Positions 18,070 through 24,557 of a stretch of 64,000 nucleotides of DNA are shown piece after piece. Under the pieces are notes generated by a model. It was not told where the DNA came from, ran no database searches, and saw nothing but the letters and a program-made list of their open reading frames with translations. The first letter of the stretch is position 1. Every line of letters starts with the position of its first letter. The position numbers were made by a program, and so were the translations under genes. The DNA comes from Bdellovibrionales bacterium Ga0074139 (GTDB lineage: Bacteria > Bdellovibrionota > Bdellovibrionia > Bdellovibrionales > Bdellovibrionaceae), in the NCBI GenBank assembly GCA_001464795.1, contig LNEB01000012.1:186001-250000 (forward strand). The letters are read 5' to 3'.

Positions 18070-19017
18070 TTATTCTACAATATAGTGTGTTGAAATGTTT
18101 TTGAGTAATTCGAATTTAGAAACTACAGGGTCGCCATTATCACAGCTTCCGATAAATTGATTAGGAGCGCAGGAATCTTTTCCCCATGAATTTCTAAGAA
18201 TGTAATCACATTGCTGCATTTTTTCATTCCATTGTCTCCCAGCAATAATCATCGCATGTTGTCCTCTCGGCGATCCCAAGATTTTTGAGTCAATTGAAAT
18301 GAGTGCTGGTCCTGAATTTGATAAATTATTTTCAATATCTTTAAAAACAGAGTTTCGGGATTTAAGGGAAGAGCCTGAATAGGATTTAACTTTCATTGCG
18401 AGATTCTGTGGCAACTTAATTCGAGGTTTACAAGCTTCTTCAAAAAGATCTGTTAGGTAATTGTAGTAATTGGACTCGGAATATATCTTCAATGCTTTCG
18501 AAATATCGATTAACGGAAATAGGCTCTGAATTGATTCTTTTACTTCACTTAAGTTACACTTTTTATCTAGCTTTTGTTGTTCAATTTGATCTAGTCTTGC
18601 CTTCAATCTAACGACGTTAGAATCACTCTCATCAACACTTTGTTGATTGCAGACACCATCTGTTTTGGCAAATTCAAAAAGCCAATCTGGCATTCCGCCC
18701 GAAAACTCAGAGTCTTTCTTTTTTGTAACTCTTTTTACAATCCATCGGTCATCCGATGGAGAGTTTTTCTGAGAAGTTAATGCCAAATCAGGGGCTGAAA
18801 CAGTTTTTCCGATTTTGAAGCTCAGAATTTCTGCCAATCCGTAGGCATAACACCATCCTAGTTCTTGCTGGTTACGAATCGACCCCATCTTACTCCTATG
18901 GTCAACTTTCTGACAGCTCGCCTTTTCATTTTTTATAGTTTTTAAATTCGATTGAGTCCACTTTTCGATGTTCTCTAGATCCGCATCTTTAAACCATTTA
19001 TTTTTCAATTCTCGCAA
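18070..19017 (-). CDS. Papain-like (C1) cysteine peptidase
   Basis: The 315-residue product carries the papain signature in order. Oxyanion Gln and nucleophile Cys are in RNQQELGWCYAYG (Cys56), His254 is in GQHAMIIAG, and Asn276 is in ILRNSWGK. Long insertions between Cys and His make it larger than a minimal papain domain. The start is a TTG at 19017 without its own signal peptide; the gene directly upstream (8 bases) encodes a secreted protein. This suggests translational coupling, or that the exported form needs that partner. An upstream in-frame stop excludes a simple fusion. It may act in protein digestion. Confidence 0.8.
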   Translation of the reverse strand: MRELKNKWFKDADLENIEKWTQSNLKTIKNEKASCQKVDHRSKMGSIRNQQELGWCYAYGLAEILSFKIGKTVSAPDLALTSQKNSPSDDRWIVKRVTKKKDSEFSGGMPDWLFEFAKTDGVCNQQSVDESDSNVVRLKARLDQIEQQKLDKKCNLSEVKESIQSLFPLIDISKALKIYSESNYYNYLTDLFEEACKPRIKLPQNLAMKVKSYSGSSLKSRNSVFKDIENNLSNSGPALISIDSKILGSPRGQHAMIIAGRQWNEKMQQCDYILRNSWGKDSCAPNQFIGSCDNGDPVVSKFELLKNISTHYIVE

Positions 19018-19025
19018 GTCCTGAG

Positions 19026-19385
19026 TTATTTACTTATATCATGAATTTCGACTTGCTCTTGAATATCAGTTTCCAATTTACCCATTTTTATATAAGCATT
19101 TCTTTTTTCAAGGCGATTTAGGTTGGTTTCTGTCCCGATCACCTCTTCCGAAGGAACAGAGCAATTATTAAATTTATTTTTTAATAGCTCTATTGCTCGA
19201 TCCGCGTTTCCATCATTCGATTTTTTTTTGATGTCCGAAAAAAGCTTGCGGGAAGTTTCAAGGTCTACCTTAGCGGAGACACACTCTACATAAGGACTTT
19301 TCCCCATTCCTGCGAATAAATACTCATCAAATAAATTCACTTGAGCAAATAGAGGTGTGGAGAAAAATATTATTAGATAGGACAC
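19026..19385 (-). CDS. Secreted partner protein of the papain-like peptidase
   Basis: The 119-residue product starts with a hydrophobic signal-like segment (MSYLIIFFSTPLFAQVNLFD). The rest is charged and helical (ETSRKLFSDIKKKSNDGNADRAIELLKNKF), with Cys at VECVSA and NNCSVP. It precedes the peptidase gene by 8 bases, so the two are almost certainly one transcript. It may be a propeptide-like inhibitor, a chaperone or the detached N-terminal part of the peptidase. The last would need a frameshift, but the peptidase frame has a stop just upstream. No family recognised. Confidence 0.6.
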   Translation of the reverse strand: MSYLIIFFSTPLFAQVNLFDEYLFAGMGKSPYVECVSAKVDLETSRKLFSDIKKKSNDGNADRAIELLKNKFNNCSVPSEEVIGTETNLNRLEKRNAYIKMGKLETDIQEQVEIHDISK

Positions 19386-19504
19386 GTTATAATGATAGTA
19401 CGGATTGAATCATTATCCAACCCCTCTACCGAGTCTGGGTTCAACTATCGGCAAGTATCCAAGACTTTCATCAGTATAGAGGCCGCAGTTCAGCCAACAT
19501 GGAG

Positions 19505-19640
19505 TTTGAACAAACCCAAGGATTGCGGTGCAGCTGGGCGATCTGAAGTGAATATACAAGCCGATCAACCGTACACGAAATAACTCCGCCCGCCAGACCT
19601 CGCCCGTCATTTCAATAAGTGCCATTATTTCAATATTTGT
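19505..19640. repeat. Degenerate intergenic repeat, copy 3
   Basis: Within the gene-free stretch 19386-19720. GAACAAACCCAAGG.TTGCGGTG, then about 85 bases later CCAGACCTCGCCC, then AAGTGCCATT, recur in the same order as in copy 2 (17797 onwards). The AATGGCCAATATT tail is missing here. Confidence 0.5.
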
Positions 19641-19650
19641 CAGGCTAATT

Positions 19651-19692
19651 AGAATTCCTCATCTGATTTTGTAAGATCAGATGAGGAATTCT
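19651..19692. terminator. Perfect 17-bp hairpin
   Basis: Arms 19651-19667 and 19676-19692 are perfectly complementary (AGAATTCCTCATCTGAT and its reverse complement) around an 8-base loop. It lies 29 bases beyond the stop of the small gene at 19721, so it may end that transcript, but no T-run follows. It could equally be a mobile-element relic. Confidence 0.5.
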
Positions 19693-19720
19693 ACAGGTAA
19701 AGACACACAATTATCCTCCT

Positions 19721-19897
19721 TCAAAAATCATGCGACATCGGCAACAGCAACCCCCGCCCCCAATGCTTCGACTGCGACTCCTTCAAGAGTTGCAACTGCA
19801 CCACTCGAACAGCGTGAACAAGCTTCGGCAGCACACCAACGGCAGCAGCTGAAAGAACGACGACAAGTGCCGCTTCGATTAATTTGTTGAGTCCCAT
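19721..19897 (-). CDS. Very small membrane/secreted protein
   Basis: A 58-residue frame has an excellent ribosome site: AGGAGG 4 bases before the ATG at 19897. It begins MGLNKLIEAALVVVLSAAAV, a hydrophobic segment that is either a signal or a membrane anchor, followed by a polar tail (VVQLQLLKESQSKHWGRG). A gene of the same size class with the same upstream string (GGAGGTnCTATG) and a similar plan lies at 48779 near the second integrase. Function unknown; small membrane peptides near mobile elements can be toxins, but nothing proves that here. Confidence 0.5.
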   Translation of the reverse strand: MGLNKLIEAALVVVLSAAAVGVLPKLVHAVRVVQLQLLKESQSKHWGRGLLLPMSHDF

Positions 19898-20279
19898 AGG
19901 ACCTCCTTTAAAATTTTAGAATGTTTTGTTTGTGATCGTTGCGTTTGCCACCACGATTGAAGAGCGAGACCTCGCGCGCACGTAGAGCGGCGAAGGCTTA
20001 AGTGTTGAAATTAGCAGTGAAAATAGCAAAAGAATGGCACTTCAAAGTTGCCACCTAGTTGCCACCAAAATGCCACCAAGAGTGGTTATTTGCGGTTATT
20101 TGGAGTGATGTTTCAAACGATCCGACCTAGCTAAGTCGTTGAATCCATTTGTTTTTGATTTTCGATACTTACGAATTTTTGGAGACTATCCCACGGGGAA
20201 TATTGGAGGTTTCACTATGAAACCTCGACTTATCAATAACTTATAGCAAATATTAGACCTTAAAAGCAAGCCTTCTACT
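19898..20279. other. Left edge of mobile element A, probable att region
   Basis: This stretch has no gene. It has three copies of TGCCACC within about 30 bases (near 20052-20080), a GGTTATTTG doublet, and the hairpin GAGGTTTCA/TGAAACCTC at 20206-20226. TTGGAGGT at 20203-20210 recurs at the same place relative to integrase B (49982-49989). A similar string (ACGGGcAATATTttGGAGGT) lies at about 12207. Short repeats beside an integrase are typical arm and core sites of attachment regions; the exact crossover point cannot be fixed from one end. Confidence 0.4.
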
Positions 20280-21509
20280 TTACAGCGAAACATTCTTGTT
20301 AGCCTCCCGATAATCATAAAGACTGACCACTTTTTCCATGATCCCTTGATCGTTCGGGATGAAATCAAGCCCCTCAGTTGCTCCTCTCTCATCCACGCCA
20401 GCCAGCCGAATATAACGTTCAGCCGTCTTTAAATCTCTCCAACCACATATCTTCATAACAGTTGTAGAAGGAATCCCGCGCGAAATAAGATGAGTTGCAA
20501 AACAAGCTCTTAACGTATGAAAGCGAACTGGTGGAATTCCGATTTCTCGGCAAAATGCTCGAAGAACTTTTGCCTGATAACCTTCTTTCCAATGACTAAA
20601 ATGCGGCAGAACAAATTGTCCATGCTCATCCGAGCCAAAATTGTGCTGCTTCATTTCCATCAAGATCATGTAAAGCTCGCTTGAAACAGGAACATTGCGC
20701 CAGTATCTGGCCTTCAATGGTCCATATTTCTTCAGCTTCTTATTCCATGATCGCGTGAGTCTGATCAGCCCAAAGTTTCTTTCATGCGGCGGCAGAGCCT
20801 TTTGGCGTTGCGCTTCTTCTAAAGAAACCAAATCCATATCCTCGTGTCTTAAGCCGTACACTTCACCGTTTCGACAACCTGTTAAGATTGTGACCGCCCA
20901 GATCGGATACCATGGATGCTTTCGATCTTTTGCTTCACGAAGCAAAGTTTTAATTTGTTCGTGAGTCAAAATCTCTGGCAACTTTTCCGGTTCCTTTTTC
21001 GCCGTATCCAGTCCAAACACAGGACTATGATGAGGACCGATAATCAGCCTTTCATCAATACCCCAAAGATAGATCAGATTGATCACACTTTTTAGTTTTC
21101 GCTGATAAGACGAATTCTGACCAAGTTCAGCCGCTTGATTTAACAACAAGCGACCATCGCCACGAGTAATCTCTGAGGCTGGTCGCTTGAGCCAACTTTG
21201 CGTCCACTTTCGAGCAAGCTTAGCGTAATCCCAGACAGTTGATTTCGAGTAACGGTGTGAACCGTAAAGCTCGTGAAAATCAGACCATCGCTGAATGATG
21301 CTTTCCCAAGTAAAGCCTTGATTTTCAAGTCGAGCAATTTCAGAGGTGACTTGCACAAACTGAGTTCGCTCTTCTTTCTCGGCTTCTTTTTGAGATTTAA
21401 ACCCACCACGCATTCTTTGTAATCGAATCTGTGGATTTTTCTTGCTGCGGATATTGATATAATAGCGCCAAAATGTTTGACCATTTTCATAATAGGAAAA
21501 GACAGACAT
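20280..21509 (-). CDS. Tyrosine recombinase (integrase) of element A
   Basis: Starting at the ATG at 21509 (AAGGAGG 5 bases upstream), the protein has 409 residues. The catalytic domain carries Arg213 (TGCRNGEVYGLR), His331-x-x-Arg334 (FHTLRACFATHL), a Trp at the second-His position (GWRDLK, about 357) and the Tyr366 nucleophile (TAERYIRLAG). An Arm/SAM-like N-terminal part precedes it. It would insert and excise element A by site-specific recombination. It follows the excisionase-like gene by 11 bases and is related to integrase B at 50052 (shared RACFAT, TAERYIRLAG/TMQRYIRLAG, PIWA...TG.RNGE). Confidence 0.95.
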   Translation of the reverse strand: MSVFSYYENGQTFWRYYINIRSKKNPQIRLQRMRGGFKSQKEAEKEERTQFVQVTSEIARLENQGFTWESIIQRWSDFHELYGSHRYSKSTVWDYAKLARKWTQSWLKRPASEITRGDGRLLLNQAAELGQNSSYQRKLKSVINLIYLWGIDERLIIGPHHSPVFGLDTAKKEPEKLPEILTHEQIKTLLREAKDRKHPWYPIWAVTILTGCRNGEVYGLRHEDMDLVSLEEAQRQKALPPHERNFGLIRLTRSWNKKLKKYGPLKARYWRNVPVSSELYMILMEMKQHNFGSDEHGQFVLPHFSHWKEGYQAKVLRAFCREIGIPPVRFHTLRACFATHLISRGIPSTTVMKICGWRDLKTAERYIRLAGVDERGATEGLDFIPNDQGIMEKVVSLYDYREANKNVSL

Positions 21510-21520
21510 TGCTACCTCCT

Positions 21521-21799
21521 TTATGCCTCTGAGCACTCGATGAGATAGGAAAGTTCTTTTCGCTTGAAATACAGTTTACCTGAAAATTTACGTCTACGAA
21601 TTTTACCTTGAGAAACTAATTTGTGAATTGCATTCACTGAAGGAATTCCATTCGGACCAAATTTTCGCAAATAAACCGCTGCTTCCGCTGTAGATAACCA
21701 CTCCAAATTTTCAAAGAACAAATTACTTCTTGCCTCTGAATTTACCTCGTTTTCCTGGCTGTTTCCATTCCCTTTTCTCTCTCTTCTTACCTGTGTCAT
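21521..21799 (-). CDS. Excisionase-like helix-turn-helix protein of element A
   Basis: The 92-residue product has a charged N-terminal extension followed by a MerR/Xis-type HTH: WLSTAEAAVYLRKFGPNGIPSV, then HKLVSQGKIRRRKFSGKLYFKRKELSYLI. Such proteins bind att DNA and steer the integrase towards excision. Position just before the integrase gene supports that role. Element B has the same pair (51188 and 50052). The gene faces the candidate oriT region at its upstream end. Confidence 0.85.
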   Translation of the reverse strand: MTQVRRERKGNGNSQENEVNSEARSNLFFENLEWLSTAEAAVYLRKFGPNGIPSVNAIHKLVSQGKIRRRKFSGKLYFKRKELSYLIECSEA

Positions 21800-21828
21800 A
21801 TATATACCTATTCTTATAACACCTATCC

Positions 21829-21936
21829 CGCCCGCCGCCGTTGTACCGTCTTCCTGACCACTTACTACCGTTAAACATCTTTAGATGTAGGGAGTGAGTG
21901 GTCAGGAAGCTTCAGAGGGACAACCAGCGGCGGGCG
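21829..21936. other. Nested palindrome, candidate origin of transfer (oriT) of element A
   Basis: Three nested inverted repeats share one centre. The outer arms are CGCCCGCCGC...TTGT (21829-21844) and its near complement at 21920-21936. The middle arms are a perfect 13-bp CTTCCTGACCACT (21850-21862) with 21897-21909. The inner arms are ACATCT (21875-21880) with AGATGT (21883-21888). It lies in the only sizeable non-coding gap of the module, between the relaxase gene and the integration genes, where origins of transfer are usual. A role in attachment or as a regulatory RNA is also possible. Confidence 0.55.
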
Positions 21937-22016
21937 CATGGGGTTAATTGCTGAATTTGCTTGAGGAAAAATCAAAAAGTTGAAAGCAAATGTGTTTAAG
22001 TTAAAAACTGGTATAG

Positions 22017-22868
22017 CTACCAGTTTTTTAAGTCTTCGCTTCTGCGTTTTGGCCATTCCGTTGAGCCAAGATATCCACACCAATTTTTAAATGAAGTGGG
22101 TTTTCCACAAGAGTTAAAGAGTCGATTGAAATCCTCACCGCCACCATCCAACGAATCAGAAAACAGAAAAAAATTTTCTCCAAATCGTTTTTGTTTTTCA
22201 GAATCTGGCAGCAATTTATTTTGATAGAGCAGTCTTATCGTTTCTGATAACCGGCCTGAATCGCAAATATAAATAAGTCCATCTAATTGGGTTCGATCCA
22301 TATATTTACCTAGCTTTCGCAAAATTCTTTCGTCGCTCTTTCTAGTTCGTTCAATTTCGAAGGCGACGCACACAGTATGAGTCGATTCCGTTTTCGGAAT
22401 AGTCAGAATAAAGTCTGGTCGAAGATCGTAGTCTGCGTAAGCCAGATTCAAAACATTTTTAGCAAAAGAGTCGTTCCCAATTTCAATTTCCCTAGTGATG
22501 ATTGCCTCTGGAAACAATCTTTTGATTGTCACAATCCAATACTCACACCATTGATTGTGAAATAAATCTTGTTTCCGAATAAGTGGTTGCTTAAGAACAT
22601 CAGGCTGCTGATTCGAAAACTCAGCAGCCTTTAAGCGATCTGGCAAACTCTGTGAGACCATGTAGTAGGTCCCTTGGCTTGAATAATGAAACGATTCAAT
22701 AAATCCTTTTTTTGCAAGCAGCTGTAAACATTTTCGCAAGTTTCTCTTCGACATTTGCGACTTTATAATTCTAAAGAGCACATCAATCGTTAGTGGACCA
22801 GACTGCTGAACGGCCTTAAATACATCTTTTCCTTTTTGAGGTCGCTTCAAGGTCACAGACATCATCAC
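22017..22868 (-). CDS. MOBC-type relaxase (replication-relaxation family), element A
   Basis: The 283-residue product fits the Replic_Relax (PF13814) family that includes MOBC relaxases such as CloDF13 MobC. The N-terminal part is a winged helix (PLTIDVLFRIIKSQMSKRNL, then CLQLLAKKGFIES). The C-terminal part has a restriction-enzyme-like core: LRPDFIL (Asp152), then VAFEIERTRKSDERI (Glu171, Glu173). Relaxases nick oriT and lead the strand into the secretion channel. It overlaps the downstream end of the accessory gene (22865) by 4 bases. The homologue in element B is at 52194, with the same D...ExE spacing. Family assignment is by pattern; nicking is inferred. Confidence 0.75.
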   Translation of the reverse strand: MMMSVTLKRPQKGKDVFKAVQQSGPLTIDVLFRIIKSQMSKRNLRKCLQLLAKKGFIESFHYSSQGTYYMVSQSLPDRLKAAEFSNQQPDVLKQPLIRKQDLFHNQWCEYWIVTIKRLFPEAIITREIEIGNDSFAKNVLNLAYADYDLRPDFILTIPKTESTHTVCVAFEIERTRKSDERILRKLGKYMDRTQLDGLIYICDSGRLSETIRLLYQNKLLPDSEKQKRFGENFFLFSDSLDGGGEDFNRLFNSCGKPTSFKNWCGYLGSTEWPKRRSEDLKNW

Positions 22869-23179
22869 TCCATATTCTCCAACTGCATCTGACTTCGACT
22901 TGTCTTTTTAACTCCTTTGGATTTTAGATCCATCAATGCCTTAATTGCTGACTCAATATCGATCTCTTTTTGTGAAGCCATCAGTCTTAATGATTTTCTA
23001 ATATTTGTGTGCTTTGCCTGTAAGCCACGAATATCAATTTTTCCCGTGGAGATCAGTTCATTTGCCACATCAGAGTAGTTTATGGTTCCGTTTAAAAAAC
23101 CATCATTGGCTTCTTTAGTTAAATTCTCTAACGCCGTCCATGCTTCATCACTGAGGACGATCTGAATTTTCTTTTTCAT
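22865..23179 (-). CDS. Putative relaxosome accessory protein, element A
   Basis: The 104-residue product begins KKKIQIVLSDEAWTALENLTK, and continues DVANELISTGKIDIRGLQAKHTNIRKSLR. It resembles the product at 51504 in element B: both have a strand followed by DEAW/NSLIAVQ.L, a DV.NEL/DVVNFVL segment, and a helix LQAKHTNIRKSLR/LKLKHFDLVKALR. Both sit directly between a lipoprotein gene and the relaxase or its neighbours. The strand-helix-helix start suggests ribbon-helix-helix DNA binding, which suits an oriT-binding partner. It overlaps both neighbours by short ATGA-type junctions. Confidence 0.55.
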   Translation of the reverse strand: MKKKIQIVLSDEAWTALENLTKEANDGFLNGTINYSDVANELISTGKIDIRGLQAKHTNIRKSLRLMASQKEIDIESAIKALMDLKSKGVKKTSRSQMQLENME

Positions 23180-23517
23180 TATCGAACACCTTTCTTAAGT
23201 TTTGGCTGAGGAATCATAAACGGACTTGGTGGCAAATCACCGAAGTAAATTTCAGTTTGCTTTGCCATCTCTTCACGGTCCTCAACAACTTTTTGGTGAA
23301 CAAAATAAGAAGTGATAAGTCCAAGACCCAATCCAATGGTTGCGCCAAGCCCCACTTCTTCAAGCGAGGGATTCCTCCCGTTTGGGCTATGGGCTGCATA
23401 CGTTGCGGCCGCTCCGGTCAAGGCACCCGTCGCTGCTCCAAGCCTGAAGGATTGATCTAGCGTCGTACATGACGCAGTCAAAGCCACGATGTGGCCAATT
23501 AATAATATGCGTTTCAT
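23179..23517 (-). CDS. Small lipoprotein with glycine-zipper segment, element A
   Basis: The 112-residue product has a lipoprotein signal (MKRILLIGHIVALTASC) followed by a Gly/Ala-rich stretch (LGAATGALTGAAATYAA, GATIGLGLGLITSY) typical of glycine-zipper membrane segments, then a polar tail with PPSPFMIPQPKLKKG. Small lipoproteins in transfer operons act as VirB7-like stabilisers of the outer channel or as entry-exclusion factors. Element B has a lipoprotein gene in the same place (51938) with a different mature sequence. It is separated by 62 bases from the PIN gene upstream. Confidence 0.6.
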   Translation of the reverse strand: MKRILLIGHIVALTASCTTLDQSFRLGAATGALTGAAATYAAHSPNGRNPSLEEVGLGATIGLGLGLITSYFVHQKVVEDREEMAKQTEIYFGDLPPSPFMIPQPKLKKGVR

Positions 23518-23579
23518 TTCGCATTCCTCCTGTTTTTACAAGTGGAGGAGTGGATAAAGTGGTATGGGTTAAGACGTGT

Positions 23580-24317
23580 TTACTGTAATATCAAAATGGC
23601 TTTATCAATCTCGGAGAAGTCCGATTTTGAAAAACATAATTCAAAGTCACTGTCACTAGTTATCAAAAGTTTAAACTTACTCTTAAGGAATAGATTTAGA
23701 ATCATAGCATCAGGGCCTCGTTGTCCGTATTCAGACATGACTCCAACCATATCCTTCCAAAGTAATGGAGAATTAAAAAGTGGTGAAACTTGACCTTCTA
23801 GAACTTCAATAAAGTTTAATCCGAATTCCTGCTCCAGAATTGACCATTCAGTTTCAAGCATTGTTCCAATGTATCTCGAGCAGAACCCTCGCCATCCATT
23901 AATGCCGTTAACCGCGCTTATGTTTTGTCGGATAGTTTTGAGCCGTCGCTCATCAACTTTATAGGACCCACGCTTTCTCTTGGCTTCGGTGTCTTTATCT
24001 CGAATATATTTCAAAGCATTAAATATCTCAGCGTTTTCAATTGAGCTTTTCATTCCATTAAAAACTTGAAGACAGCCACTCGTTACCTGCTTTCGAAATA
24101 TTAAATCGATCAACTCGAGCCGACTTACAACATTTGAATAAATTGGAATGGTCGCTTCAGCAAGCGTCTCGTGAACATCGTTTGACTGCGAAAACAATCT
24201 GTCATCTTCATAAGCCAACCCGTACAAGAATCCAGTATCTGCCAAGCAGCCAACTTGGCAGTCAGATTCTTTCAAAAACTGATTGAGCTCTGAAATGTTT
24301 CTTAGAATTATCATCAA
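23580..24317 (-). CDS. PIN-domain protein, putative ribonuclease
   Basis: The 245-residue product has the PIN-like acidic set in order: Asp27 (CLADTGFLYGL), Glu68 (SRLELID), Asp203 (GPDAMIL) and Asp222/Asp224 (TSDSDFEL). PIN domains are metal-dependent RNases, most often toxins. It is longer than ordinary VapC (about 130 residues) because of a helical insertion between Glu68 and Asp203. The upstream gene (24314) overlaps it by 4 bases and could encode an antitoxin. The pair sits inside the transfer operon and has no counterpart in element B. It may stabilise the element; that is inferred. Confidence 0.7.
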   Translation of the reverse strand: MMIILRNISELNQFLKESDCQVGCLADTGFLYGLAYEDDRLFSQSNDVHETLAEATIPIYSNVVSRLELIDLIFRKQVTSGCLQVFNGMKSSIENAEIFNALKYIRDKDTEAKRKRGSYKVDERRLKTIRQNISAVNGINGWRGFCSRYIGTMLETEWSILEQEFGLNFIEVLEGQVSPLFNSPLLWKDMVGVMSEYGQRGPDAMILNLFLKSKFKLLITSDSDFELCFSKSDFSEIDKAILILQ

Positions 24318-24487
24318 ACATCCAAGTCTGTGTTTTTGTCTTTAGGAACAGCGACCTTTTTGTTCTCTTCACCATTTATTTTTCTCATCAAATCTTCTGG
24401 AGGCGGCTGATTACCAAGCTCTTTAAGTCGTTTAGACCACTTTCGAGCGGCTCCTTTTTTAGGGTAATTAATCTTCTTTTGTTCCAT
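24314..24487 (-). CDS. Small hydrophilic protein coupled to the PIN gene
   Basis: Starting at the ATG at 24487 (AAGGAGG 5 bases upstream), the product is 57 residues: MEQKKINYPKKGAARKWSKR, then ELGNQPPPEDLMRKING and an acidic end. It is highly charged with no signal peptide. Its stop overlaps the start of the PIN gene, the usual layout of an antitoxin before its toxin. No antitoxin family is recognisable by sequence. Confidence 0.55.
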   Translation of the reverse strand: MEQKKINYPKKGAARKWSKRLKELGNQPPPEDLMRKINGEENKKVAVPKDKNTDLDV

Positions 24488-24557
24488 AAAGTCCTCCTTT
24501 TCTATTAGTTTTAACATATGCAAATTCGCCGTCTAACCACCCGTAACTGCTATACAA

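Noticed and set aside
19681-19890. Plus-strand frame of 69 codons (Ala/Thr-rich)
   Set aside because: Its start lies inside the perfect hairpin, and the opposite strand carries a small gene with an excellent ribosome site.
20040-20085. TGCCACC repeats considered as a CRISPR-like array
   Set aside because: Repeats are only 7 bases with unequal short spacing and lie beside an integrase, so arm-type sites are a better explanation.
22270-22290. GGTTCGATCC string resembling a tRNA T-arm
   Set aside because: It is inside the relaxase coding frame and no cloverleaf can be drawn around it. No tRNA gene was found in the window.
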